From: Nitrosospira multiformis
Lineage (GTDB): Bacteria; Pseudomonadota; Gammaproteobacteria; Burkholderiales; Nitrosomonadaceae
Direction of reading: 5' to 3'
NCBI RefSeq assembly: GCF_003050865.1
Contig: NZ_QAOK01000011.1
Location: forward strand, 29,785-93,784
DNA: 64,000 bases
Position 1 is the first letter of the stretch, and each line of letters begins with the position of its first letter. Shown here piece after piece: positions 18,760-28,386 of the stretch. Under the pieces are notes generated by a model, which had not been told where the DNA came from, ran no database searches, and was given only the letters and a program-made list of their open reading frames with translations. The translations under genes and the position numbers were made by a program.

Positions 18760-19023
18760 TCAGGCCATCGCCTTGATGGCTGCCGAGAGACGGCTTTTAT
18801 GACGGGCTGCTTTGTTCTTGTGAATGATTCCCTTGTCCGCAATCGAATCTATGGTACCGACAGACGCCTGATATGCGGCCTGGGCAGTATTTTTGTCAGC
18901 CGATCCGATCGCCTTCCTCACATGCTTGATTGCTGTGCGCAACTCCGAGCGCAAACTCATGTTGCAGTTACGATGACTGATATTCTGTCTAGCACGTTTT
19001 CTTGCTTGTGCGCTGTTGGCCAT
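18760..19023 (-). CDS. rpsT: 30S ribosomal protein S20
   Basis: An 87-residue basic helical protein beginning [13 protein letters not shown], matching S20 over its full length. It binds the 5' domain of 16S rRNA during small-subunit assembly. A good promoter (TTGCAA, 17 bases, TATCAT) lies about 40-70 bases upstream, a GAGGA ribosome site precedes the ATG, and a strong terminator follows, so it is a single-gene transcript. It is divergent from murJ, a common arrangement in betaproteobacteria. Confidence 0.97.
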   Translation of the reverse strand: MANSAQARKRARQNISHRNCNMSLRSELRTAIKHVRKAIGSADKNTAQAAYQASVGTIDSIADKGIIHKNKAARHKSRLSAAIKAMA

Positions 19024-19061
19024 GAAAATTCCTCGGATTACCCTTTACGGAAAATTTCTGA

Positions 19062-19090
19062 ATGATACGGATGTTTACGCCTGATTGCAA
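19062..19090 (-). promoter_or_regulatory. rpsT: Probable sigma-70 promoter of rpsT
   Basis: On the minus strand, TTGCAA (19090-19085) and TATCAT (19067-19062) are separated by exactly 17 bases, about 38 bases before the rpsT ATG. Spacing is optimal and both boxes match consensus at four to five positions. Confidence 0.6.
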
Positions 19091-19231
19091 GAAAACTGAC
19101 AACTCTATCTGTTGTTGCTAACCATTGCAGCACTTGTACTGATTTGATCCCACCTACCGGAGAACGGCAATGAAGAATGGCTCATGGTGAAGCAACCCTA
19201 AACTTCAGGTATTCAGTTAACATACGCATCC

Positions 19232-20767
19232 ATGAATCTGCTCAAAGCCCTTGCCACCATCAGCGGGATGACATTCATATCCCGCATTCTGGGATTTGTG
19301 CGGGATGTCATCATTGCCCGCATTTTTGGCGCAGGCGTCGAAACCGACGCTTTCTTTGTGGCATTCCGTATCCCCAACCTGTTGCGCCGTCTGTTCGCCG
19401 AAGGGGCGTTTTCGCAGGCCTTCGTACCCATACTTGCCGAATACAAGAATCGCCGCACAGCCGAAGATACGCGCGAACTGGTAAGTCATGTCGCAACACT
19501 GCTGTTCATTGCGCTATTTGCGGTCACGCTGGCAGGCGTTATTGCGGCGCCGCTGGTCATCTATGTGAGTGCGCCAGGATTCACGGCAAACCCCGAGAAA
19601 TTCGAGCTCACGGTGGAACTGCTGCGGATCACGTTTCCCTACATCCTGTTCATCTCGCTCGTGTCGCTGGCCGGCGGCATACTCAACACCTGGAGCAGAT
19701 TTTCGGTGCCTGCGCTGACTCCGGCCCTGCTCAACCTGTCGTTTATCGGCTGTTCGCTATGGCTGGCACCACTCATGGATCCGCCAGTGCTGGCGCTCGC
19801 GTGGGCAGTATTCATCGGGGGCGTGTTCCAGCTTGCCTTCCAGGTACCGTTCCTCATGCGCCTCAAATTGATGCCGCGCCCACGCCTGAAATCCCGAGAC
19901 AATGGGGCGTGGCGCGTTCTCAAGCAAATGGCGCCGGCGGTTTTCGGCATGTCCATCGGCCAGATCAGTCTGCTGATCAACACGATATTTGCTTCTTTTC
20001 TTGTTACGGGCAGCGTTTCCTGGCTTTATTATGCGGATCGGTTAATGGAGTTTCCCGCCGGTCTGCTGGGTGTTGCACTCGGAACGGTCCTGCTGCCATC
20101 CTTGTCGCGGCACTATGCCGACAACAGCACGGATGAATATTCCCGGCTGCTTGACTGGGGTTTGCGCCTGACCATGCTGCTGACGCTGCCCGCAGCGCTG
20201 GCACTGGCACTGCTTGCCACGCCGCTTATCACGACACTGTTTCATCACGGCGAGTTCTCGACCAACGATGTCTGGATGACACGCAATGCTCTCGTCGCGT
20301 ACAGCGTGGGTCTGCTGGGACTGATTCTGGTGAAAGTGCTGGCGCCTGGTTTCTACGCAAGGCAAAACATCAAGACACCGGTAAAAATAGCCCTTATCAC
20401 GCTTGTCGCGACCCAGTTGATGAATCTCGCCTTCATCATACCGCTGCAACACGCCGGGCTGGCGCTTGCGATTGGATTAGGCGCCTGTATCAACGCGGGC
20501 ATGCTCTATTACAAATTACGGCGTCACCAGATTTACCAGCCTCAACCAGGATGGGGCATTTTTATGGCGAAAATATCGGGAGCCCTGGCGATGATGGGGA
20601 CCATATTATGGTTTGCTTCAGGCAGCGATATTTCCTGGCTGACGGATACGGCGGCAGTGCGAGGGATACGCCTGGCAGGAGTCGTGACAATCGGTGCGGC
20701 AAGTTACTTTATCACCTTATGGCTACTCGGTTTTCGCCTCAAGGATTTCTCCCGGCGCGCTGCATAG
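19232..20767 (+). CDS. murJ: Lipid II flippase MurJ (MviN)
   Basis: A 511-residue polytopic membrane protein of the MOP superfamily with about 14 hydrophobic segments. The N-terminal family signature [19 protein letters not shown] and the [21 protein letters not shown] block are unmistakable. MurJ flips lipid II across the inner membrane for peptidoglycan synthesis. It starts at ATG 19232, divergent from rpsT with about 210 bases between them. A second long plus-strand frame (19177-20136) overlaps it and is a shadow. Confidence 0.96.
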   Translation: MNLLKALATISGMTFISRILGFVRDVIIARIFGAGVETDAFFVAFRIPNLLRRLFAEGAFSQAFVPILAEYKNRRTAEDTRELVSHVATLLFIALFAVTLAGVIAAPLVIYVSAPGFTANPEKFELTVELLRITFPYILFISLVSLAGGILNTWSRFSVPALTPALLNLSFIGCSLWLAPLMDPPVLALAWAVFIGGVFQLAFQVPFLMRLKLMPRPRLKSRDNGAWRVLKQMAPAVFGMSIGQISLLINTIFASFLVTGSVSWLYYADRLMEFPAGLLGVALGTVLLPSLSRHYADNSTDEYSRLLDWGLRLTMLLTLPAALALALLATPLITTLFHHGEFSTNDVWMTRNALVAYSVGLLGLILVKVLAPGFYARQNIKTPVKIALITLVATQLMNLAFIIPLQHAGLALAIGLGACINAGMLYYKLRRHQIYQPQPGWGIFMAKISGALAMMGTILWFASGSDISWLTDTAAVRGIRLAGVVTIGAASYFITLWLLGFRLKDFSRRAA

Positions 20768-20853
20768 TTTGCAGGAAGCGCTGCATTACTCTTCATTTCC
20801 ATTTCTGCTCGCAAAAGACTGCTGGATAGACAGCAAAAGATTGGATTATCGGA

Positions 20854-20878
20854 CCTCTCTCTCATTGTGGGAGAGAGG
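20854..20878. repeat. CCTCTCTC…GAGAGAGG inverted repeat after murJ
   Basis: An 8-base inverted repeat with a short AT-containing loop, followed by purine-rich ATAGGGGAAAGGG. The sequence type (pyrimidine tract, hairpin, GGGAGAGGG text) resembles short interspersed elements common in proteobacterial intergenic DNA. It lies 87 bases after murJ and could also weakly terminate transcription, but no T tract follows. Confidence 0.45.
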
Positions 20879-21052
20879 ATAGGGGAAAGGGCATTAAGAT
20901 CGTGAGAATTGCGTCGTAAAGCAGATGAACAGGAACAAACCTACCAGAAAAAACTGCAGGAATTGGGCGAGAAAAAAAGTGTTTTCTTCCTTGAAATTAG
21001 GCATATAATGACGAAAAATATTCCCTGTCAACTTCAGGATTTTACCTTGACT

Positions 21053-21925
21053 ATGGCACGCTCCGTCAAACCTTCTCCTCTATTATTGCCGTTACTTCTT
21101 GGATTTCTCCTTAACGGTGGGGTCATGGCTAAGGACACTGCGGCTGATGGAAGCTCTCCTTCAGAGAAGAATACTTCGGCCGCCAAAACCGCTTCTGTTG
21201 ATGATAACAGGCAAACAGAAGCGATTGAGGGACCTGTATTCAAAAATGCGGCTCCGCCTGCCACTTACCCGACCTACAGTAAAAAAGACCCGTGGGAGCC
21301 CGTCAACCGCAAGATATTTTCATTCAATGAATCGGTTGATGACTATCTAATGAGACCGATCGCAAAGGGTTATAGATGGATAATGCCGGACCCCCTCGAA
21401 ACAGCGGTGGGAAATGTGTTCTCCAACCTCGGTGACATACCGATCACCTTGAATAACCTTCTGCAGCTCAAATTCGGTAATGCACTCACCAGCAGCACCC
21501 GGTTCGTAGTGAATAGCACGTTGGGCCTCGCCGGGATTGTGGATCTGGCGAGCGGTATCGGATTTGAAAAGCACGATGAAGATTTTGGGCAAACCTTGGG
21601 CTATTATGGAGTCGCAAGCGGGCCTTATGTCGTATTACCCTTCCTCGGACCCAGTTCCACCCGGGACGCAGGCGGCCGCGTCATCGACACCGTGACTGAC
21701 CCTGTTTTTGTGGGCAGCTTTTTCGTGGCCCCCTTTATAGGCCCGATAGTGGGTTCCACCAAGGTCACAGACACCCGCGCCGGATTGCTCAAATCCGAGA
21801 AAACTCTCGAAGAAGCTTCGCTCGATAAATACGAGTTTATCCGCGATGCCTACCTCCAGAGACGGCAGAATCTGGTGCACGACGGGAATCCGCCGAAGGA
21901 TACGGAGGATGAAGAAGAAATTTGA
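21053..21925 (+). CDS. mlaA: MlaA-family (VacJ) outer-membrane lipid transport protein lacking a lipobox
   Basis: The domain from about residue 70 onward matches MlaA: DPWEPVNRKIFSFNESVD, RFVVNSTLGLAGIVD, and EDFGQTLGYYG followed by YVVLPFLGPSSTRD. MlaA removes misplaced phospholipids from the outer leaflet with the Mla system. I prefer ATG 21053 (290 residues) because a TATAAT box (21004-21009) overlaps the earlier ATG at 21008; 21008 would add 15 residues. The N-terminus is a normal signal peptide (PLLLPLLLGFLLNGGVMA) without the lipobox cysteine that anchors E. coli MlaA. An Ala/Ser-rich linker of about 40 residues separates it from the domain. Confidence 0.87.
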   Translation: MARSVKPSPLLLPLLLGFLLNGGVMAKDTAADGSSPSEKNTSAAKTASVDDNRQTEAIEGPVFKNAAPPATYPTYSKKDPWEPVNRKIFSFNESVDDYLMRPIAKGYRWIMPDPLETAVGNVFSNLGDIPITLNNLLQLKFGNALTSSTRFVVNSTLGLAGIVDLASGIGFEKHDEDFGQTLGYYGVASGPYVVLPFLGPSSTRDAGGRVIDTVTDPVFVGSFFVAPFIGPIVGSTKVTDTRAGLLKSEKTLEEASLDKYEFIRDAYLQRRQNLVHDGNPPKDTEDEEEI

Positions 21926-22001
21926 ACTGCCCAAGGAATAAGGACAAGGAACAAGAAAGTAAAAGCCTGTCAAACCTGACGTGTCAATTCTGACAGGGCG
22001 C

Positions 22002-22040
22002 AAAAAAGGGCGGGAGCATAAACATGCTCCCGCCCTTTTT
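22002..22040. terminator. Bidirectional rho-independent terminator between mlaA and htpX
   Basis: A perfect GGGCGGGAGCAT / ATGCTCCCGCCC stem with a 3-4 base loop is flanked by six A on one side and five T on the other. It serves mlaA on the plus strand and htpX on the minus strand, whose stops lie 77 and 14 bases away. Confidence 0.9.
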
Positions 22041-22053
22041 ACTTTATGGCTGA

Positions 22054-22935
22054 TCAGGTCATTGCGCGAAGCGCTGCGATACGTACCTCGAGTGGCGGAT
22101 GAGACATGAACAGAGTTTTGAGACCACCCTCTCCTCCGGAAATACCGAATGCTTCCAGTCGCTCCGGCAACTGGGAAGGCTCGTGCCGGCGTTGCAGCCG
22201 TTCAAGCGCTGCGATCATTTTGTTGCGTCCGGCCAGCTGCGCTCCACCCGCGTCCGCACGAAATTCGCGCTGCCGGCTGAACCACATCACAATGATGCTA
22301 GCCAATATCCCAAGTACCATTTGAGCGATCAGCGTAGTAACCATGAAGGCGGGACCGTACTCCCGCTCGGTTTTGAATACGACCCTATCCACAAAATGGC
22401 CGATGACTCTTGATAAAAAAATCACGAAGGTATTGACGACACCCTGAATCAGCGCAAGCGTCACCATATCGCCGTTGGCAACATGACTTATTTCATGTGC
22501 CAGTACCCCCTCGATTTCATCTTTTGTCATGGCCTGAAGCAAGCCGGTACTTACCGCCACCAATGCCTCGTTGCGGTTCATGCCGGTAGCAAAGGCATTC
22601 ATGTCCGGTGCATCGTAGATCGCCACTTCCGGCATACCGATGCCAACACGCTCAGCCTGGCGCCGGACAGTTTCCACCAGCCAGCGCTCGGTCGGATCGG
22701 AAGGCTGCTCGATCACGACAGCACCTGTCATGCGTTTCGCAGTCCACTTGGACATGGCAAGCGAAATCAGCGAACCGCCAAAACCGATCACTGCCGCCAT
22801 GACAAGCAGTGAATTGTAATTGATGCCCACCCCCTGCTCATCAAGCATGCGATCAACACCCAACAAGCGCAAAGTGATGCTCAGCACCAGCAAGATGGCC
22901 AGGTTGGTAACTACAAATAGAAAAATTCGCTTCAT
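22054..22935 (-). CDS. htpX: Membrane zinc protease HtpX
   Basis: A 293-residue M48 family protease. Two N-terminal membrane segments (about residues 4-24 and 40-60) precede the zinc motif HEISH at 147-151 ([14 protein letters not shown]); a further glutamate is in the FRADAGGA block. Two more hydrophobic segments lie at about 160-215. HtpX degrades damaged membrane proteins and overlaps in role with FtsH. It is transcribed alone, with the shared terminator just beyond its stop. Length is typical. Confidence 0.96.
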   Translation of the reverse strand: MKRIFLFVVTNLAILLVLSITLRLLGVDRMLDEQGVGINYNSLLVMAAVIGFGGSLISLAMSKWTAKRMTGAVVIEQPSDPTERWLVETVRRQAERVGIGMPEVAIYDAPDMNAFATGMNRNEALVAVSTGLLQAMTKDEIEGVLAHEISHVANGDMVTLALIQGVVNTFVIFLSRVIGHFVDRVVFKTEREYGPAFMVTTLIAQMVLGILASIIVMWFSRQREFRADAGGAQLAGRNKMIAALERLQRRHEPSQLPERLEAFGISGGEGGLKTLFMSHPPLEVRIAALRAMT

Positions 22936-23069
22936 GGGCAGTTCCGTTTCCTTGTATCAAAGATGGATCATATATAGGGATGGGAGTTCAATTTTTCAAG
23001 GAGACGCTGCAGGTAGAACCGTGCTCCTCGCAATATTCCTGTCCTGCCCTGATCGACTCAGCCCCTCTT

Positions 23070-23094
23070 AAAAACGAGCCTGTCAAAGAGGCTC
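23070..23094 (-). terminator. Probable terminator downstream of dsbB
   Basis: On the minus strand GAGCC, an 9-base loop and GGCTC are followed by GTTTTT. It lies about 45 bases after the dsbB stop. The stem is only five pairs, so efficiency is uncertain. Confidence 0.5.
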
Positions 23095-23139
23095 AGGGCG
23101 CCCGGTGGATGAAGAGTTCAGGAGGGTGTTAGTGTATCA

Positions 23140-23643
23140 CTAGCGCCGATTCTCGCGGATGAGCAGGACATAAATCGAGAGCGCGGCAAGGATCATGAAA
23201 AAAATTGCCGACCAATCCGGAAGAGTAAGCGAAGCAAATTTCCACGTGACATCGGCGCAATCGCCATTTACTTCGAACATGACGGACCACCATCGTGCCA
23301 GCGGCAGCGCGTTCAGAAACTCTTCTTCAGGGCTGATACCGCATTCGAATGCCTCCGGGTAGCGCACGAGCCAGGCCTGACGCAAGGCAACCAGCCCGCC
23401 GGTGAACGCAAAGACTGTCATCAGGCCGGCATAGATGCGGCGACCCGTTGTTCCCGGAATATGAAAAAAACCGGCCAGCGCGGTTAAGCCTATCAACCAG
23501 TAGGCAATGCGCTGCACGACACAAAGCGGGCATGGCAAAAGATTTTCCACGAGTTGCAGATAAAGCGCGTAGCTGATCAGGGCCGCGCAACCCAGGAATA
23601 TCGCCAGCCATATGCTCCGTACCTGCGTCATGGGGTTACTCAT
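23140..23643 (-). CDS. dsbB: Disulfide bond formation protein B
   Basis: A 167-residue inner-membrane protein with four helices. The first periplasmic loop carries the quinone-linked CPLC pair (LLPCPLCVVQ) and the second carries ECG…DCADVTW, the two cysteine pairs that reoxidise DsbA. The start at 23643 overlaps the end of the upstream methyltransferase by eight bases; ATG 23631 (MTQVRS) is an alternative. DsbB passes electrons to ubiquinone. No dsbA is in the window. Confidence 0.93.
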   Translation of the reverse strand: MSNPMTQVRSIWLAIFLGCAALISYALYLQLVENLLPCPLCVVQRIAYWLIGLTALAGFFHIPGTTGRRIYAGLMTVFAFTGGLVALRQAWLVRYPEAFECGISPEEEFLNALPLARWWSVMFEVNGDCADVTWKFASLTLPDWSAIFFMILAALSIYVLLIRENRR

Positions 23644-24835
23644 GCCCGGCTCCCGTTACCCGCCCTAGCTCATCGATGGCAGTTTTCTTCGTTTTGCGCA
23701 TCCCGCCCGATACAATTTTATATTCCAGTAAGCGGCACTCCAGCGCGCCGTTGAAGAGCGGAATACGGCGCGAGGCTGTCAAACGTATGAGCTTGGGAAG
23801 CTGCGGATCAGCGGTCAGTATGTAGGCATTCCATCCGCTGAATTTCTTCTTGAGCACATCTCCGAGTTTCGGGTAAAACTCCATGAGCTGTTTCTGCTCC
23901 CCCAATCTCACCCCGTAGGGCGGGTTGGTGACAAGAAAGCCAGAGAACGCCGGCGCGGACAGTTCCAGCACGTTCGCCTGCTTGAGAGTAACTGCTTCAG
24001 AAAGCCCGGCAGCCGCCAGATTGGCTTGGGCAACAGCAATCGCACTGCCATACAGATCGCTGCCGTATATCGGTTGCTGCGATTTCGTCTTTTGCTTTGC
24101 AATTGCCGCCTTTCTGATCTGTTCCCATCGTTTTTTGTCAAATATCCTGAGCTTTTCGAAAGCAAAACTCCGTTCCAGCCCCGGGGGTATATTCAGTGCA
24201 ATTTGTGCCGCTTCGAGCAGAAAGGTTCCGCTCCCGCACATGGGATCAAGCAGCGGAATCCCTGGGCGCCAGTCTGCCAGCGATAAAATTCCTGCAGCAA
24301 GATTTTCCCGTACTGGAGCCTCTCCGATATTCTTTCGGAGGCCGCGCTTGAATAACGCATCACCCGAGGTATCCAGATACAGAGAAATCCTGCGGGCATC
24401 GAGAAAGCCGTGAATCCGGATATCCGGTTGCGCGGTATCGACACTTGGCCGGCTGCCGACAACTTCGCGGAACCTGTCGCAGACTCCATCCTTGATCTTG
24501 AGCGTAACGAAATCCAGGCTCTGCAACGGACACTTGATAGCAGCCACGTTGACCTTGATTGTAAGCGCCGGAGCGAACCAATCTTGCCAGGGCAAGTGGC
24601 GCGCAACCTTATATACATCAATCTCGGTAGCGTAAGGTTCGCTGGCCACGCGCCAGAGAACACGGCTGGCAATACGGCTTTCCAAATTGGTTCGATAGCA
24701 GGTATCCCAGTCCCCCTGGAATTCCACGCCCCCGTCCTGACGATTTATGGCAGATGCATCGAGGCGCTCCAGCTCGGCAACGAGCGCGGATTCCACGCCA
24801 CGGGGACAAGGAGCAAAAAAATGATGAAGCGTCAC
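23636..24835 (-). CDS. THUMP-domain rRNA methyltransferase (RlmL/YcbY N-terminal type)
   Basis: A 399-residue protein: an N-terminal ferredoxin-like/THUMP part (residues about 5-165) that begins FFAPCPRGVESALVAEL, followed by a Rossmann methyltransferase with DPMCGSGTFLLEAA and the catalytic NPPYG motif. It resembles the first half of E. coli RlmL, which makes m2G2445 in 23S rRNA, without the RlmK half. The target base is inferred from family. It overlaps dsbB by eight bases on the same strand, suggesting coupling without functional relation. Confidence 0.9.
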   Translation of the reverse strand: MTLHHFFAPCPRGVESALVAELERLDASAINRQDGGVEFQGDWDTCYRTNLESRIASRVLWRVASEPYATEIDVYKVARHLPWQDWFAPALTIKVNVAAIKCPLQSLDFVTLKIKDGVCDRFREVVGSRPSVDTAQPDIRIHGFLDARRISLYLDTSGDALFKRGLRKNIGEAPVRENLAAGILSLADWRPGIPLLDPMCGSGTFLLEAAQIALNIPPGLERSFAFEKLRIFDKKRWEQIRKAAIAKQKTKSQQPIYGSDLYGSAIAVAQANLAAAGLSEAVTLKQANVLELSAPAFSGFLVTNPPYGVRLGEQKQLMEFYPKLGDVLKKKFSGWNAYILTADPQLPKLIRLTASRRIPLFNGALECRLLEYKIVSGGMRKTKKTAIDELGRVTGAGHE

Positions 24836-24903
24836 AGGATGACAGAATCCAGGCGGGTCACGATATCAGAGGAACCTGACCTCCGATACTCGCAGAAATG
24901 GTT

Positions 24904-25281
24904 TTATCTCGCTGCCCACGAGCCGTAGGCAAGCAAGGCCCATGCTGTGAGGAATGACACACCGCCCAATGGGGTGATGGCACCGAGTCCGCGTATACCC
25001 GTGAGGCTCAGCGCATAAAGACTGGCAGAAAACAGAACGATTCCCGCAAGCATCAGCCATCCGGATAACATCACCCATCTGGAAGCGGGAAACTGAAACA
25101 GCACGAGACCCACTGCTATAAGGCCGAGCGCATGATAAAAGTGATACTGCACACCGGTCTGGTATACGGCCAGCATATCAACGGAAAGCGTCTGCTTCAG
25201 GCCGTGTGCACCGAACGCACCCAAAGCGACACAGAGAAATGCATTGACTGCGCCCAGCGTGAGAAAGATTTTTGGAGACAT
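24904..25281 (-). CDS. DUF423 family small membrane protein
   Basis: A 125-residue protein with four membrane segments. The LGAFGAHGLK motif near residue 22-31 and the later ALGLIAVGLV are characteristic of DUF423 (YgdD-like). Function is unknown. It is transcribed on the minus strand between xseA and the methyltransferase gene, with about 70 bases to the next gene. No partner is evident. Confidence 0.88.
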   Translation of the reverse strand: MSPKIFLTLGAVNAFLCVALGAFGAHGLKQTLSVDMLAVYQTGVQYHFYHALGLIAVGLVLFQFPASRWVMLSGWLMLAGIVLFSASLYALSLTGIRGLGAITPLGGVSFLTAWALLAYGSWAAR

Positions 25282-25532
25282 ATTTTTGTGGAAAGAGCTG
25301 ATAGGATTCAGTGGCAGAGACCAGTGGCAGAAACATATAAGCGGAATTGAATGGCAACGATCTCCATAGCATCTCTTTATCCGGGAAAAGACTTATCTCT
25401 CCCCTGCGGAAGAACGGGAGTTCGATGTGGAGTCGGCACAATCCCACCAACGGTCAAAGTCTGCACTACCCTTGGCTGAATGTCCAGACTCGACAGAAAG
25501 TTAAGGAATGTGGTCCTGAATGCACATTCCTG

Positions 25533-26876
25533 TTATTCACCCTTCTCCACCACGGACGCCTTGCTCCATCCTTTCGAAAACGTGATGCGGATGACATCGC
25601 CAACGCCGACCTGATCATTTCTTCTCAATACCGTGCCATCGGGGGCATAAGCAATACTGTAGCCTCGCGCCAGAACGGAATCCGGATTCAGATGAGAAAG
25701 ATTTGCTCCCCGGCGTTGCAAGTGCATGCCGAGAGTTTCAATCCGGGATGCGATCGCCCGCTGAAGGCGTAGACGGAATTCCTGCTGGCGCTCTTCCAGC
25801 CGTGGGACGTCGGGCCTTGCAATCTTCATGCGCTGCTGGAGCTCGCGCAAGCGCCAACACCGCTCTTTCGCATGACGTTGCCATGCGCTTTCCAGGCGTT
25901 CGCGCAAACGCGCAAGCTGTACCCGTTGGGCTTCGATACGCTTTCCCGGATGTACCAGGCGGCATCCCAGCATATCGGTATGCTGCATCCGGCTTTCGAT
26001 GCGCCGCTGCATCGCGCGGTGCATGCGTCCACAAAGAATTTCTCCACGTCTCGCCAGTTCTGCGCGGTCCGGACACACGAGCTGGGATGCGCCGGTCGGC
26101 GTGGGGGCCCGGACATCGGCGACAAAATCCGCAATGGTAAAATCGGTTTCGTGACCTACTCCGCTGACAATGGGAATGGAACAAGCCGCAATTGCGCGTG
26201 CCACAACCTCCTCGTTGAAAGCCCACAGATCTTCCAGAGAACCACCGCCCCGGCACAGTATCAGCACATCGCACTCAGCCCGGCTTGCAGCGGTTTGAAT
26301 GGCGCTCGCGATCTTTACTGAAGCGCCGGCGCCCTGAACAGGCGTTGGATAAACGATTATGGGGACGGAAGGCATGCGCCGCTGCAAGGTGGACAGCACA
26401 TCATGCAGCGCGGCGGCAGCAGGAGAAGTGATGATTCCGATCTGCTTTGGAAACTCGGGCAATGGTTTCTTACGCTCGGAATCGAACAATCCTTCTTTTC
26501 CAAGCCTCGCCTTGAGTTGCTCGAAAGCTTCAAACAGCGAACCGAGTCCGGCGTGGCGGATAGTCTCGACGTTCAGTTGGAAATCGCCGCGCGCATGATA
26601 TAGCGTTACCAGCGCCCGCACTTCCACCCGCATGCCATCCCGGGGCTGCCAGTCCAGGTACTGGTTTTTTTCCCGGAACATGACACAGCGCACCTGAGCA
26701 ATCTCATCTTTCAGGGAGAAGTACCAGTGGCCGGAGCCATAACACTTGATATTGGAGATCTCGCCAGCCACCCAGGACAATGGAAAAGCCTGCTCCAGCA
26801 ACTCCTTGGCGTTGCGGTTCAATTCGCTCACGCTCATGACCGCCCGCTCGAAACCCATTTCCAGAACGTGATTCAT
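25533..26876 (-). CDS. xseA: Exodeoxyribonuclease VII large subunit
   Basis: A 447-residue protein with an N-terminal OB-fold (SWVAGEISN through FREKNQYLDW), the nuclease domain with ILCRGGGSLEDLWAFNEE and SGVGHETDFTIADF, and a long Arg/Gln-rich coiled coil (about residues 280-400). The large subunit works with XseB to degrade single-stranded DNA into oligonucleotides. No xseB lies in the window. Start at ATG 26876; an ATG at 26837 (MSVSELN) is nearer the conserved domain start. Confidence 0.95.
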   Translation of the reverse strand: MNHVLEMGFERAVMSVSELNRNAKELLEQAFPLSWVAGEISNIKCYGSGHWYFSLKDEIAQVRCVMFREKNQYLDWQPRDGMRVEVRALVTLYHARGDFQLNVETIRHAGLGSLFEAFEQLKARLGKEGLFDSERKKPLPEFPKQIGIITSPAAAALHDVLSTLQRRMPSVPIIVYPTPVQGAGASVKIASAIQTAASRAECDVLILCRGGGSLEDLWAFNEEVVARAIAACSIPIVSGVGHETDFTIADFVADVRAPTPTGASQLVCPDRAELARRGEILCGRMHRAMQRRIESRMQHTDMLGCRLVHPGKRIEAQRVQLARLRERLESAWQRHAKERCWRLRELQQRMKIARPDVPRLEERQQEFRLRLQRAIASRIETLGMHLQRRGANLSHLNPDSVLARGYSIAYAPDGTVLRRNDQVGVGDVIRITFSKGWSKASVVEKGE

Positions 26877-27211
26877 CTTGACATTTTACAATAATCCACA
26901 CCTGTCACGAAAATAGCATATTACGCAGCGCCAGCCCGCGCGAAATCTGGGTATAATGTAACCTTATGTTTTTAAATCAAAATATGATAAGTTCAAAAAT
27001 TAGTCTAATCAGAAAAAATTGTTATGGAAGGGCGACTTAAAAGCTCTATCTGCATATTACCCACAAACTTATCCACAGCAATTGTGGACAATAAAAAACC
27101 TTTCATTCTTGCTGAAATCACAGCAGCAGGCTACATTAAGACCATCCCCGAAGCCCTGATTCGCTCTGATTCGGACTCTATTTCTGTATTTTTGCCGAGG
27201 AGACTCCCTCC
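26877..27211. promoter_or_regulatory. AT-rich intergenic region with a cluster of DnaA-box-like sites
   Basis: This stretch separates xseA (minus) from exbB2 (plus). A TATAAT lies at 26952-26957 without a clear -35. It is followed by a very AT-rich stretch (26965-27020) and then three DnaA-box-like nonamers: TTACCCACA (27057-27065), TTATCCACA (27069-27077, a perfect consensus box) and, inverted, TGTGGACAA (27083-27091). The last two form an inverted repeat with a 5-base spacer. The 66-residue frame that runs through here has no family resemblance and I regard it as spurious. Confidence 0.55.
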
Positions 27212-27823
27212 GTGTTCGCGTTGATTCAAGCTGCCGGCTGGCCGATCTGGCCGATCATTCTGGCATCCATCGTTGCGGTAGCCATCATCGGCGAGCGCAT
27301 CTGGGCGCTGCGCCTCAGCGTGGTCGCACCGCGGAATCTCTTGCCTCTGGTAGTGCGTGAGTACCGCGAAGCGGGCGTGTCTTCCGAAATGCTCGGGCGT
27401 CTCCAGAAGCATTCTCCCCTCGGTCAGATTTTTTCTGCCGGACTGAAAAATGACACCAGTACGCGGGAAGTCATGAAAGAATCCATAGAAGAAGCCGGCC
27501 GTGCCGTTGCCCATCAACTGGAACGCTATCTCACCACTCTGGGAACGATCGGCTCCATAAGCCCGTTGATGGGCCTGTTCGGGACACTGGTCGGCATGAT
27601 CGAAATATTCGGCGCAACCACTCCTGGCAGCGGCAACAACCCGGCGCAACTGGCGCACGGCATCTCCGTAGCGCTTTATAATGCCGCTTTTGGCATCCTT
27701 GTCGCCATTCCCAGTATCATGTTTTACCGGTATTTCCGCGCGAAGGTGGATGAGCTGATAATAGAGATGGAATTGCAGGCATTGAAACTGGTGGAAATCA
27801 TTCATGGCGAAAGAAAGGGCTGA
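27212..27823 (+). CDS. ExbB/TolQ/MotA-family proton channel subunit (second copy)
   Basis: A 203-residue inner-membrane protein starting at a GTG (MFALIQAAGWPIWPI). It has the three membrane segments of the family: about residues 10-30, 108-135 (GSISPLMGLFGTLVGMIEIF) and 150-175 (AHGISVALYNAAFGILVAIP). It is shorter than the copy at 7457 and only distantly similar, resembling the ExbB that precedes exbD and lpxK in betaproteobacteria. It pairs with the exbD-like gene 100 bases downstream. Which TonB or Tol partner it drives is unknown. Confidence 0.91.
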   Translation: MFALIQAAGWPIWPIILASIVAVAIIGERIWALRLSVVAPRNLLPLVVREYREAGVSSEMLGRLQKHSPLGQIFSAGLKNDTSTREVMKESIEEAGRAVAHQLERYLTTLGTIGSISPLMGLFGTLVGMIEIFGATTPGSGNNPAQLAHGISVALYNAAFGILVAIPSIMFYRYFRAKVDELIIEMELQALKLVEIIHGERKG

Positions 27824-27922
27824 TTACTGGAGACGTTATGCCCGATCCATTATAACCCGCGCATCTGAAACTGCTCTTATCCGCTCTCATCCATTGCTCC
27901 CCTATTCCATCGAATCCTGGTC

Positions 27923-28339
27923 ATGAATTTTCAGCGTGGCAGACACAAAGAAGAACCTGAAATCAATCTGGTCCCGATGATCGATGTGCTGCTTGTCATC
28001 CTGATTTTTCTGATGATCACTACCACCTACTCCCGGTTTTCGGAACTGGAAATCACTTTGCCGCAAGCCTCCTCCGAAAAATCCGGCGAGCGATTGAATG
28101 TCATCGATATCTCGGTCAGCGCGACCGGGAACTACATGATCAATCGGACGCCTATCCAGTTTCGGAATGTTGCCCAGTTCCAAGACGAATTGCGAACGGC
28201 AGCAGGAAGCCGTGTAGACCCGGTGATAGTCATCAATGCGGACGCCAGGGCAACGCACCAGTCAGTTATAACAGTGATGGAGGCGGCGCGAATGGCGGGA
28301 TACAATCGCATCACTTTCACCACTCAGAATCGGGAATAG
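27923..28339 (+). CDS. ExbD/TolR-family protein (second copy)
   Basis: A 138-residue protein with the family motif EINLVPMIDVLLVILIFLMI at about residues 14-33, including the membrane aspartate in MIDVLL, and a periplasmic domain ending in YNRITFTT. It pairs with the ExbB-like gene upstream. In many betaproteobacteria the next genes are lpxK and a Trm112-like gene; here lpxK is missing and about 220 bases containing a dispersed repeat separate it from the Trm112-like gene. Confidence 0.91.
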   Translation: MNFQRGRHKEEPEINLVPMIDVLLVILIFLMITTTYSRFSELEITLPQASSEKSGERLNVIDISVSATGNYMINRTPIQFRNVAQFQDELRTAAGSRVDPVIVINADARATHQSVITVMEAARMAGYNRITFTTQNRE

Positions 28340-28386
28340 TGCTGGAAGACCGAAGGCCGGCGAAAAATCGGGCTTCGCCTTATTAT

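Noticed and set aside
27024..27224. 66-residue plus-strand frame between xseA and exbB2
   Set aside because: No family resemblance, weak start, and it runs through the DnaA-box cluster; it is best read as regulatory DNA.
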